Origin: Sulfurimonas sp.
Lineage (GTDB): Bacteria; Campylobacterota; Campylobacteria; Campylobacterales; Sulfurimonadaceae
Direction of reading: 5' to 3'
Length of the DNA stretch: 6,358 nt
Assembly (NCBI GenBank): GCA_015487435.1
Contig: WFPU01000222.1
Location: 1-6,358, forward strand
The notes under the pieces are model-generated. The model did no database searches, was not told where the DNA came from, and saw only the letters and a list, made by a program, of their open reading frames with translations. The position numbers and the translations under genes are program-made. Positions 1 through 6,201 of this stretch are shown piece by piece. Each line of letters starts with the position of its first letter. The first letter of the stretch is position 1.

Positions 1-50
1 GATAATACTTGTCCTTTCAGGATTGGAAATGTAGGTCGCTGCCTAGTTGG
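1..50 (+). rRNA. rrf: 5S ribosomal RNA, 3' part (cut by the window's left edge)
   Basis: This is the 3' half of 5S rRNA from the large ribosomal subunit. From memory it lines up without gaps against the 3' half of E. coli 5S: the opening GAT, then a four-base arm TCCT (12-15), loop TTC and arm AGGA (19-22) where E. coli has GGGG/CCCC, then the conserved GTAGG (31-35) and CTGCC (39-43). The molecule should end about six bases after CTGCC, so the 3' end near 50 is approximate. The 5' half and the rest of the rRNA operon lie outside the window to the left. A T-run (53-57) follows the expected end directly and may help termination, with 5S helix I as the stem. The same bases are open in frame 1 as far as a TAA at 142, but that reading is chance. 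Confidence 0.85.
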
Positions 51-155
51 TCATTTTTACTTCGAATTTATCCTTAAAAACACTACTCACGTACTTGATG
101 TATGCTTTGCAATGTTTATAAATATAATTGAACTCCCTGATTAATTAGCTATTAG

Positions 156-176
156 ATTCTGGATCAAGTCCAGAAT
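156..176. repeat. Short intergenic palindrome (8-bp perfect stem, 5-base loop)
   Basis: The arms ATTCTGGA (156-163) and TCCAGAAT (169-176) are perfect reverse complements around TCAAG. A second, weaker inverted repeat follows: TGACG (176-180) and CGTCA (188-192), the latter overlapping the aat stop codon. The element sits between the convergent 5S rRNA and aat genes. No T-run follows on either strand, so it is not a classic intrinsic terminator, although a hairpin here could still slow or process transcripts from both sides. The type ATTC...GAAT flanked by GTC/GAC resembles small dispersed palindromes that I recall from many bacterial genomes (for example the dRS3 type of Neisseria). That comparison is from memory, and copy number in this genome cannot be judged from one window. 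Confidence 0.6.
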
Positions 177-189
177 GACGGAACTATCG

Positions 190-891
190 TCACCCTAATA
201 TATTATCAATTAAACTACTATTTATTTTCCATATATTATCAATTCTATCCGTATTTGATTTTTTTAATCTTTCTAAAAAATACTCTCTACTTACCTCTTT
301 AGCGCCTAAACTTTTTAAATGTTCAGTTGGAATTTGACAATCTATAAAATCATATCCCCACTCTTTTAAATGTTGTATTAAAACAGCATAAGCTGATTTT
401 GAAGCATCACTTTTGTTGCTAAACATAGATTCTCCACAAAAAACACTGCCAACTACTACACCATAGACACCACCAACTAATTCATTCTTATAATAACTTC
501 CTATTGAGTGAACATAACCCATCCCTAGGAGTGTATCATATGCTTCTATAATCTCTTTATTTATCCAACTTCCCTCTTGATTTTCCCTTTTGATATCTTT
601 GCATGCTGTGATAATTTCTGTAAATGATGAGTCAAATTTATAATCAAATTTTTTGATACTTTTTTTTAATGATTTTGAGAGCTTAAAATCTTTTAGTTCC
701 ATAATTAATCTAGGATTAGGGGACCACCAAATTATTGGATCACCTTTTGAATACCATGGAAAGATACCATTTTGATATGCACGAATTAATCTAGATGGGG
801 TTAAATCACCATCCCAAGCTAAGATTCCATCTTCATTTGCTTCATTTGGATGAGGAAATTCTAAAGAGTATTTGTTTAACTGTGGAATCAT
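190..891 (-). CDS. aat: Leucyl/phenylalanyl-tRNA--protein transferase
   Basis: Aat transfers Leu or Phe from aminoacyl-tRNA to proteins with N-terminal Lys or Arg, creating a primary N-degron for ClpS-ClpAP; it acts in the cytoplasm. At 233 residues it has the usual family length. Family blocks visible in order are GDL (28-30), GIFPW (42-46), WWSPNPR (55-61), W109, the GNAT-like core GVYGVVVGSVFCGESMFS (141-158), IDCQ (183-186) and HLKSLGA (191-197). E154 and Q186 match the catalytic Glu and Gln of E. coli Aat (E156, Q188) and W109 matches its W111, so the enzyme looks intact. The chosen ATG is the family start (M-I-P-x-L). It begins 7 bp after the clpA stop codon and has only a weak ribosome site, so coupling to clpA translation is likely. 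It is the last gene of the leftward operon. Confidence 0.96.
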   Translation of the reverse strand: MIPQLNKYSLEFPHPNEANEDGILAWDGDLTPSRLIRAYQNGIFPWYSKGDPIIWWSPNPRLIMELKDFKLSKSLKKSIKKFDYKFDSSFTEIITACKDIKRENQEGSWINKEIIEAYDTLLGMGYVHSIGSYYKNELVGGVYGVVVGSVFCGESMFSNKSDASKSAYAVLIQHLKEWGYDFIDCQIPTEHLKSLGAKEVSREYFLERLKKSNTDRIDNIWKINSSLIDNILG

Positions 892-898
892 AGTGAAA

Positions 899-3073
899 CT
901 ATAATTCTTTAAATTTCAATATTAATTTTTTATTAAAACAAACATTTACATTACCGCCATTTTTTAATCTACCAAATAAAATTTCATCACTTAGTTTATT
1001 TGTAATATTTTTAGCAATAAATCTTTTTAATGGTCTTGCTCCCATCTCTGGAGAGTATCCCTCTTTTGCAATATAATCTTTAGCAGCATCTGAAATGTTA
1101 ACAATGATTTTTTTCTTTTTTAAGTCAATATTTAGTTCATTTATAAACTTAGTAACTATACCTTTGATTGTATCAATACTCAATTGCTCAAACTCTATAA
1201 TAGAGTCAAGTCTATTTCTAAATTCAGGAGAAAAAAATGATTTTAGTTCCTCGTTTTGAGAAAGAGATGAGTCTTTGTTAAAACCCATTACACTTCTATT
1301 TGATGCACCAATGTTTGAAGTCATAATCAATATAACATTTTGAAAATCAGCTTTATATCCATTATTATCAGTTAATGTAGCACTATCCATTATTTGTAAT
1401 AAAATATTAATTAAATCAGGATGTGCTTTTTCTATCTCATCTAGTAGTAAAACAGTATATGGGTGTTTTTTTATAGCTTCAGTAAGTAACCCACCTTGCT
1501 CAAATCCCACATAACCTGGAGGTGCTCCAACAAGACGTGAAAGAGCGTATTTTTCCATATACTCACTCATATCAAATCTCTCAAAATTTATACCTAGAGT
1601 TTTACTAAGTGAAATTGCAAGTTCTGTTTTACCAACACCTGTTGGACCTGAGAAAAGAAAAGATGCTATTGGTTTATCGCACGGTGTTAAACCAGCTTTT
1701 GATATTTTTATTGCTTTAGATACTTCTAAAACAGCTTTGTCTTGACCAATAACAAGTTGCTTTAAATCATTATCTAAGTTAACTAAAGATGTAGTTTCAT
1801 CTTTATCAATTTTAGATCCGCTAATGCCTATTATTTTAGAGATTGTATTTTCAATATCTTTAGAGTTTACTTTTAATTTAGGGCTCTTTTTTAGATGAAA
1901 AGAAGCAGCTGTTTCATCTATAATATCAATTGCAATATCTGGTAAGAATCTATCTGTAATATATCGTTTAGATAGCTCTACTGCTGTAATTATTGCTTTA
2001 TTTGTATATTTTATATTATGATGTTTTTCATATTTATCTTTTAAACCTTTGAGAATTTTTATGCTTGTTTTAATAGATGGCTCGTTTATATCTATTTTAG
2101 AAAATCGTCTACTTAACGCTTTGTCTTTCTCAAAACCATTTCTGTATTCTGCAAATGTGGTAGCACCCATACATCTTAGTTCTCCACTTGCTAGAGCTGG
2201 TTTTAATTGGTTTGCGGCATCCATTGTGCCAGTTGTAGAACCAGCTCCTATAAGTGTATGTATTTCATCAATAAAAAGGATAGCATTTGGATTTGATTTT
2301 AATTCATCCATAACACCTTTTAATCGCTTTTCAAAGTCACCTCTGTATTTTGTACCAGCTAGTAGGGCACTTAAATCAAGGGCATACAAATCAGCATCTT
2401 TTAATATTTTTGGAACTTTTTTTGCAACTATGTTTAAGGCTAACCCTTCTGCTATTGCAGTTTTACCAACACCAGCTTCACCAACTAAAATAGGGTTGTT
2501 CTTTTTTCTTCTACACAATACCTGAACTACTCTATCTATTTCGTTATCTCTTCCAATAACTGGGTCTATCTTTCCCTCTTTAGCCTTTTTTAAAAGATTT
2601 ATAGAATATTTTTCTAAAAAAGTTTCTTTTTCATCGGTTTTTTCTTTTATATTTGAATGTGAGATAATTTCTAAAATATCAAGTTTTGAAATATGATATT
2701 CATCTAATAATACATGAGTAAATGTATTTTTTTCATCATATAAAGCAGCTATTAAATCTCCAATATCTGCACTCTCTTGTCCAGCACTTTGGATATGTTT
2801 AATCATCGAATCTACCACCCTTGATAGAGCAGCACTCTCATAAGGCTCAATATTTATGTTGTTTGGTAATGGGTCAATATTTGTAGTTATATATTTTTTT
2901 AGTGTTAAACGCATCTTCTCAACATCACCACCACAGGCTAAAATAATATACATACCTTCATCAGAGGCCAAAATTTCATAAAATAGATGCTCAATAGTTA
3001 AGTATTCATGTCTTAATTCTTTTGCAAACATTATTGAGTTTTGGATAACTGTATTTAAATTTGAACTAATCAT
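899..3073 (-). CDS. clpA: ATP-dependent Clp protease ATP-binding subunit ClpA
   Basis: ClpA is the double-ring AAA+ unfoldase that feeds substrates into ClpP in the cytoplasm; with ClpS it handles N-degron substrates. Its 724 residues are slightly short of E. coli ClpA (758). A Clp N-domain fills about 1-145. The first AAA+ module has Walker A GEAGVGKT (198-205), pore loop KYRG (242-245), Walker B ILFIDE (265-270) and the SRRF arginine region (321-324). The second has Walker A GPTGVGKT (476-483), pore loop GYVG (520-523), Walker B VLLLDE (541-546), sensor-1 TSNIGA (585-590) and sensor-2 GARPLKR (678-684). There is no long coiled-coil middle domain, which separates it from ClpB. A V-M-G-F stretch (595-598) occupies the place of the ClpP-docking IGL/IGF loop. 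The gene starts 3 bp after the clpS stop. Confidence 0.97.
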   Translation of the reverse strand: MISSNLNTVIQNSIMFAKELRHEYLTIEHLFYEILASDEGMYIILACGGDVEKMRLTLKKYITTNIDPLPNNINIEPYESAALSRVVDSMIKHIQSAGQESADIGDLIAALYDEKNTFTHVLLDEYHISKLDILEIISHSNIKEKTDEKETFLEKYSINLLKKAKEGKIDPVIGRDNEIDRVVQVLCRRKKNNPILVGEAGVGKTAIAEGLALNIVAKKVPKILKDADLYALDLSALLAGTKYRGDFEKRLKGVMDELKSNPNAILFIDEIHTLIGAGSTTGTMDAANQLKPALASGELRCMGATTFAEYRNGFEKDKALSRRFSKIDINEPSIKTSIKILKGLKDKYEKHHNIKYTNKAIITAVELSKRYITDRFLPDIAIDIIDETAASFHLKKSPKLKVNSKDIENTISKIIGISGSKIDKDETTSLVNLDNDLKQLVIGQDKAVLEVSKAIKISKAGLTPCDKPIASFLFSGPTGVGKTELAISLSKTLGINFERFDMSEYMEKYALSRLVGAPPGYVGFEQGGLLTEAIKKHPYTVLLLDEIEKAHPDLINILLQIMDSATLTDNNGYKADFQNVILIMTSNIGASNRSVMGFNKDSSLSQNEELKSFFSPEFRNRLDSIIEFEQLSIDTIKGIVTKFINELNIDLKKKKIIVNISDAAKDYIAKEGYSPEMGARPLKRFIAKNITNKLSDEILFGRLKNGGNVNVCFNKKLILKFKEL

Positions 3074-3076
3074 AAA

Positions 3077-3376
3077 TTACTCCTCTTCCAATATACATTG
3101 AAGTGGAAAGCCGCTGTCTTTAGCTTTTTTATGAACAATTAAAACTTTTGTTTCTGCAATTTCGTGAGTATAAACCCCACAAATTCCTTTTTCTTTTTTA
3201 TGGACATCTAACATGATATTTTCTGCTTCTTTATATGATTTATGAAAGACAGTGATTAAAATATCAATCACAAAATCCATAGAAGTATAATCATCATTTA
3301 AAATAAGTACTTTATATTTTTTAGGATACTTTACTTGAATATCTAATGCTAAGTCATGCTCTATATTTGTCCCCAT
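3077..3376 (-). CDS. clpS: ATP-dependent Clp protease adaptor ClpS
   Basis: ClpS is the small adaptor that binds N-terminal Leu, Phe, Tyr or Trp and delivers those proteins to ClpA. Its 99 residues are close to E. coli ClpS (106). The family core runs from YKVLILNDDYTSMDFV (21-36) to GICGVYTHEIAETK (64-77) and PLQCILEEE at the end. Residues matching the N-degron pocket are visible: N27, D28 and D29, T31, M33, M55 and H59, so substrate recognition should be intact. The N-terminal tail of about 19 residues, which engages ClpA, is present. The start is supported by GAGG about 6-7 bases before the ATG; it follows the PLP-enzyme stop by 2 bp. The C-terminal Glu codons also serve as the ribosome site for clpA. 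Confidence 0.97.
   Translation of the reverse strand: MGTNIEHDLALDIQVKYPKKYKVLILNDDYTSMDFVIDILITVFHKSYKEAENIMLDVHKKEKGICGVYTHEIAETKVLIVHKKAKDSGFPLQCILEEE
3080..3085 (-). promoter_or_regulatory. clpA ribosome binding site inside the clpS 3' end
   Basis: On the minus strand these bases read GAGGAG, six bases before the clpA ATG. They are also the last two Glu codons of clpS. The site fixes the clpA start and suggests that ClpS and ClpA are made in a coupled manner. Confidence 0.75.
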
Positions 3377-3378
3377 TA

Positions 3379-4614
3379 TTAACCTCGTGCTTGAATAAAA
3401 TCTTCTATGATATCTATAGGGTTTTCTAACCCTATAGATACTCGAATTAAGCCATCTGTAATGCCAAGAAATTTCATTTGTTCTTTATCAAAATCATTAT
3501 ATATAGTTGATGCCATGTGTAGAGCTAGAGTTCTACTGTCTCCTATATTGGCTGTAATAAATGCCATTTTAGAGTTATTTAAAAATTTAAAAGCAGCTTC
3601 CTTTGTACCCATGTCGATAGTTAATAATGTACCACATCCATTTGAAAAATCACTTTTGTATCTATTGTGATGTGGATGATTAGGTAAACATGGGTGGTTT
3701 ATGTTTAAACCAACTCTATCCAACTCTTTGGCTACAATTTCAACACTTTTTATTATTCTATCCATTCTAAGTGGAAGTGTTTCAAGCCCTAATAGTGTTT
3801 GATAAGAAGCATTTGCACCAGCACTCATCCCAAAATCTCTTAATGCTCTTTTTTTCCCATTTGCAACTAGTGCCATTTTTCCCATTTTTTTGATAAACTT
3901 ATTTAAAAACGCATATCTTGGAGATTTTAGTTTATCTTCGCCGTCGTTTATTGCACGAAAAATAGCACAACCACCAAGAGCTGAAGCATTTCCGGCAATT
4001 ATTTTTGTAGTTGAGTACACTACAATGTCAGCACCAAGCTCTATAGGTTTTATGCTTAGTGGTGTAATTGTATTGTCAATCATTAAAATAACACCAGTTT
4101 TATTTGCAATAGAAGCAATTCTTTTAATATCTGGAAGTCTCATATTTGGATTCCCAACACTCTCTAAAAAGATAATTTTTGTTTTTTCGTTTATTGAATT
4201 TTCTATCTCATTAAATTCATCTACATCAAAAAAATGTGTTTTAATCCCAAATCTAGATAATGTTTCATTAAAATATGCGTAAGTACCGCCAAACAATCCG
4301 CCAATACTTATTATCTCATCATTACTTTGAAGTAATGACATTGTAGCTAAAGTTGTAGCACCCATTCCAGAACTTGTAGCAATAGCACCAACCCCACCAT
4401 CCATCTCAGCCAAAATACTCTCAAGACGAGATGTAGTAGGGTTCCCCATACGAGAATATAGTGGTTTTTTTACACTTCCATCAAATATTCCCTCACCAAT
4501 TTCAGATGTTCCATAAGCAAAAGCTGCCGAATTTGTAACGACTGGACTTACAGATCCCTCTTTATTTCCAACTGATTGTACAAATTTGGTACAATACTCT
4601 TCAAAATTATTCAT
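3379..4614 (-). CDS. Cys/Met metabolism PLP-dependent enzyme (O-acetylhomoserine sulfhydrylase-like)
   Basis: This is a fold-type I PLP enzyme of the Cys/Met metabolism family, which covers cystathionine gamma-synthase, cystathionine lyases and O-acyl-homoserine sulfhydrylases; it is cytoplasmic. Length, 411 residues, is normal. Visible sites are Y53 and R55 (LYSRMGNPT, phosphate contact from the neighbouring subunit), SSGMGA (81-86, phosphate loop), D180-N181 (Asp to the pyridine nitrogen), the Schiff-base lysine K204 in YSTTK (200-204), and NIGDSRTLALH (356-366) with the substrate-carboxylate Arg R361. The usual aromatic-x-x-G-[HQ] run after the lysine is replaced by I-I-A-G-N, and the common HPASTTH appears as HMASTIY. 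The homoserine-ester sulfhydrylase group is the best guess, but the exact reaction cannot be fixed; a gamma-lyase is possible. The start has AAAAGG (4623-4628) eight bases upstream. It is probably the first gene of the operon. Confidence 0.85.
   Translation of the reverse strand: MNNFEEYCTKFVQSVGNKEGSVSPVVTNSAAFAYGTSEIGEGIFDGSVKKPLYSRMGNPTTSRLESILAEMDGGVGAIATSSGMGATTLATMSLLQSNDEIISIGGLFGGTYAYFNETLSRFGIKTHFFDVDEFNEIENSINEKTKIIFLESVGNPNMRLPDIKRIASIANKTGVILMIDNTITPLSIKPIELGADIVVYSTTKIIAGNASALGGCAIFRAINDGEDKLKSPRYAFLNKFIKKMGKMALVANGKKRALRDFGMSAGANASYQTLLGLETLPLRMDRIIKSVEIVAKELDRVGLNINHPCLPNHPHHNRYKSDFSNGCGTLLTIDMGTKEAAFKFLNNSKMAFITANIGDSRTLALHMASTIYNDFDKEQMKFLGITDGLIRVSIGLENPIDIIEDFIQARG
4575..4595. 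promoter_or_regulatory. Operator-like palindrome in the divergent region (speculative)
   Basis: Seven-base arms ATTGTAC (4575-4581) and GTACAAT (4589-4595) flank AAATTTG, whose centre is also nearly symmetric; 9 of 10 base pairs around the central base match. It lies in codons 7-14 of the PLP-enzyme gene, 67 bases upstream of bioD, and its right arm contains the possible bioD -10 box TACAAT. The layout would suit a repressor site. It does not match the BirA operator as I know it (TTGTAAACC with a much longer spacer). The regulator, if any, is unknown, and chance is a real alternative in AT-rich DNA. Confidence 0.3.
4590..4595 (+). promoter_or_regulatory. Possible -10 box for bioD-pyrB-pabB
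   Basis: TACAAT differs from the consensus TATAAT at one base and would give a leader of about 60 bases before the bioD ATG. No -35 box is seen at the right distance, which is common in Campylobacterota. TATAAC at 4642-4647 is an alternative but would leave almost no leader. Low certainty. Confidence 0.3.
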
Positions 4615-4639
4615 TTAATAGACCTTTTAATAATAGTTT

Positions 4640-4645
4640 ATTATA
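4640..4645 (-). promoter_or_regulatory. Possible -10 box for the PLP enzyme-clpS-clpA-aat operon
   Basis: On the minus strand this reads TATAAT, a perfect -10 hexamer, 25 bases upstream of the ATG at 4614. It would place the transcript start near 4633, leaving room for the AAAAGG ribosome site. No clear -35 box is seen, so the assignment rests on the hexamer and its position. Confidence 0.45.
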
Positions 4646-4652
4646 ACAAAGT

Positions 4653-4657
4653 AGAGA
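4653..4657 (+). promoter_or_regulatory. bioD ribosome binding site that decides the start
   Basis: AGAGA lies five bases before the ATG at 4663. It supports this start over an in-frame ATG at 4576 that would add 29 unlike-family residues and overlap the divergent PLP-enzyme gene. Confidence 0.55.
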
Positions 4658-4662
4658 TAAAT

Positions 4663-5304
4663 ATGGGTAAAAGAATTTTTATAACAGCTACAAATACAGA
4701 TATAGGTAAAACTTACACAACAAAATTGCTTCTAAAAGAGTTTGCATCTCGTGATATACGTGTTGGAGTTATTAAGCCTATTGAGACTGGTGTAATAGAT
4801 GGTTATTGTCCTGATGGGGATGAATTGTTAAATTGCGTAAAAAAATTAAATAAAGAATTTTTAAATATTGAATCTATTGTGCCAATCACTTATGAACTCC
4901 CAGCAGCACCATATGTTGCAGGAAATAATACTTTAGTAGATTTGAAAAAAATAGAAAATAAAGTGAAAGAGTTTGAAAAATTATGTGATGTTCTTTTGAT
5001 TGAAGGGGCAGGTGGGCTTCTTGTACCGATAGATGAAAACACTATGATAATTGATTTGATAAAACATTTTAAAGCTAGTGCATTACTAGTAACACACTGT
5101 TCATTAGGCTGTATAAATGATACATTACTTTCAAAAAAAGCATTAGATGACCTCTCAATACCTAATGCTATAGCGTTTAATTGTCGAGAAAAAGATAGTG
5201 GTTTTGCAAAAATTAGTGAACCATATTTTAAAAATAGTGGTTTTGAAATTATGAAAGTTACTCAGGATATAGACAAAATTTGTGATGTATTGTATAATCT
5301 ATAA
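4663..5304 (+). CDS. bioD: Dethiobiotin synthetase
   Basis: BioD closes the ureido ring of dethiobiotin from 7,8-diaminopelargonic acid, CO2 and ATP, the penultimate step of biotin synthesis, in the cytoplasm. From the ATG at 4663 it has 213 residues, slightly shorter than E. coli BioD (225). Seen in order are the P-loop TNTDIGKT (10-17), VIKPIETG (36-43) with the substrate-site Lys K38, the acidic D51-D53 region for Mg, LPAAPYVAG (79-87), EGAGGLLVPI (114-123) with the metal-site Glu E114, and VTHCSLGCINDTLL (143-156), matching the family VT-x-x-LG-x-x-N-x-TLL block. Translation starts directly before the conserved first strand, as in the family. No other bio gene is in the window, so the pathway is probably scattered in this genome. 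It is the first gene of the rightward operon. Confidence 0.95.
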   Translation: MGKRIFITATNTDIGKTYTTKLLLKEFASRDIRVGVIKPIETGVIDGYCPDGDELLNCVKKLNKEFLNIESIVPITYELPAAPYVAGNNTLVDLKKIENKVKEFEKLCDVLLIEGAGGLLVPIDENTMIIDLIKHFKASALLVTHCSLGCINDTLLSKKALDDLSIPNAIAFNCREKDSGFAKISEPYFKNSGFEIMKVTQDIDKICDVLYNL

Positions 5305-5325
5305 AATAAAAATAGTTAGGGTTGT

Positions 5326-6198
5326 ATGCAACATTTAACAAGAACTGATGATTTCACAAAACAAGAGATAGAACAGCTTTTACTTGATGCTGAAAAATTT
5401 AGTGATGGTGGGTTTTATGATTATTTACAAAATAAGTTAATAATTACACTATTTTTTGAAAATTCAACTCGAACAAAAAGTTCTTTTGAGATTGCTGCTA
5501 AACGTCTTGGAGCTACTATGGTTCATCTTGATGTTACTTCAAGTTCAACAAAAAAAGGGGAAACTCTTGTTGATACTGCAATGAATCTTGATGCAATGGG
5601 TCCACATGCTATTATTGTACGGCATCAAAATTCAGGTGTCTCTAAAATTTTATCGAACCATACAAAAGCTTCTATAATAAACGCAGGGGATGGTGCTCAC
5701 GCTCACCCGACACAAGCATTTCTCGATCTATACACTCTAAAAAAGCACTTTGTCTCACTAGAGGGTAAAAAAATCGCTATTGTTGGTGATATTAAAAACT
5801 CACGTGTAGCAAATTCAAATATAGAACTTTTAACTCGTTTTGGGATGGAAGTGATACTTGTAGCTCCACCACATTTTTTACCAAAGACATCACTTCGCTC
5901 AACTCATTTCTTAAAAGAGATAATAGATGAGGTGGATGCAATAATGAGCTTACGTACTCAAACAGAGAGGCATTCATCACAAAGTTACGCATCTTTAAAA
6001 GATTATGCGAGTGATTTTTGTATAACAGAAGATTTGATTGGTTCTAAAGAGATTGTGTTACTTCATCCTGGACCTGTTCATAGAAACATAGATATAAGTG
6101 ATGCACTATTAGCTGATAAAAGATGTAAGGTGCTAGAGCAAGTTAGTAATGGCGTATCTATAAGGATGGCAGTTTTAAAAAAATTGATAATTTCATAA
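5326..6198 (+). CDS. pyrB: Aspartate carbamoyltransferase, catalytic subunit
   Basis: PyrB joins carbamoyl phosphate and aspartate to N-carbamoylaspartate, the committed step of pyrimidine synthesis, working as a cytoplasmic trimer. At 290 residues it is somewhat shorter than E. coli PyrB (about 310). The N-terminal domain holds the carbamoyl-phosphate site FFENSTRTKSSFE (43-55; S47, T48, R49, T50), the STKKGE loop (74-79) that reaches into the next subunit's active site, R99-H100, and HPTQ (127-130). The C-terminal aspartate domain has GDIKNSRVANS (154-164; R160), MSLRTQTER (207-215; R210, Q212) and LLHPGPVHRN (245-254). All main active-site residues appear present. The ATG is preceded by AGGG (5318-5321). 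The gap after bioD is 21 bp. No regulatory pyrI gene follows, so allosteric control of the E. coli type is not indicated here. Confidence 0.97.
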   Translation: MQHLTRTDDFTKQEIEQLLLDAEKFSDGGFYDYLQNKLIITLFFENSTRTKSSFEIAAKRLGATMVHLDVTSSSTKKGETLVDTAMNLDAMGPHAIIVRHQNSGVSKILSNHTKASIINAGDGAHAHPTQAFLDLYTLKKHFVSLEGKKIAIVGDIKNSRVANSNIELLTRFGMEVILVAPPHFLPKTSLRSTHFLKEIIDEVDAIMSLRTQTERHSSQSYASLKDYASDFCITEDLIGSKEIVLLHPGPVHRNIDISDALLADKRCKVLEQVSNGVSIRMAVLKKLIIS

Positions 6199-6201
6199 CT
6201 T

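Noticed and set aside
1..144. Open frame 1 on the + strand from the window edge to a TAA at 142
   Set aside because: The first 50 bases match the 3' half of 5S rRNA along their length, and the translated residues look like no protein I know.
660..667. Eight-base A run within aat (minus strand), as a phase-variable slippage tract
   Set aside because: Runs of this length are common in AT-rich genomes and aat is a housekeeping gene; known contingency tracts are usually longer and often G/C.
2049..2525. 158-residue + strand open frame
   Set aside because: It lies entirely opposite the first AAA+ module of clpA; its residues mirror the antisense of conserved ClpA codons.
3407..3670. 87-residue + strand open frame
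   Set aside because: Antisense shadow of the C-terminal part of the PLP-enzyme gene, with no family motif.
3890..4282. 130-residue hydrophobic-looking + strand open frame
   Set aside because: Antisense to the conserved cofactor region of the PLP enzyme; the hydrophobic look comes from reading AT-rich codons backwards.
4575..4595. BirA (biotin repressor) operator for bioD
   Set aside because: The half-site TTGTAC and 7-base spacer do not fit the known BirA operator, which has TTGTAAACC-type arms with a spacer of about 14-16 bases. Kept only as an unassigned palindrome.
4576..4662. N-terminal extension of BioD (29 residues, partly hydrophobic) from an ATG at 4576, as if a membrane anchor
   Set aside because: It overlaps the divergent PLP-enzyme gene, BioD is a soluble enzyme that starts directly before its P-loop strand, and a ribosome site precedes the ATG at 4663.
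5792..5992. 66-residue minus-strand open frame
   Set aside because: Shadow of the aspartate-binding domain of pyrB, with no supporting start signal.
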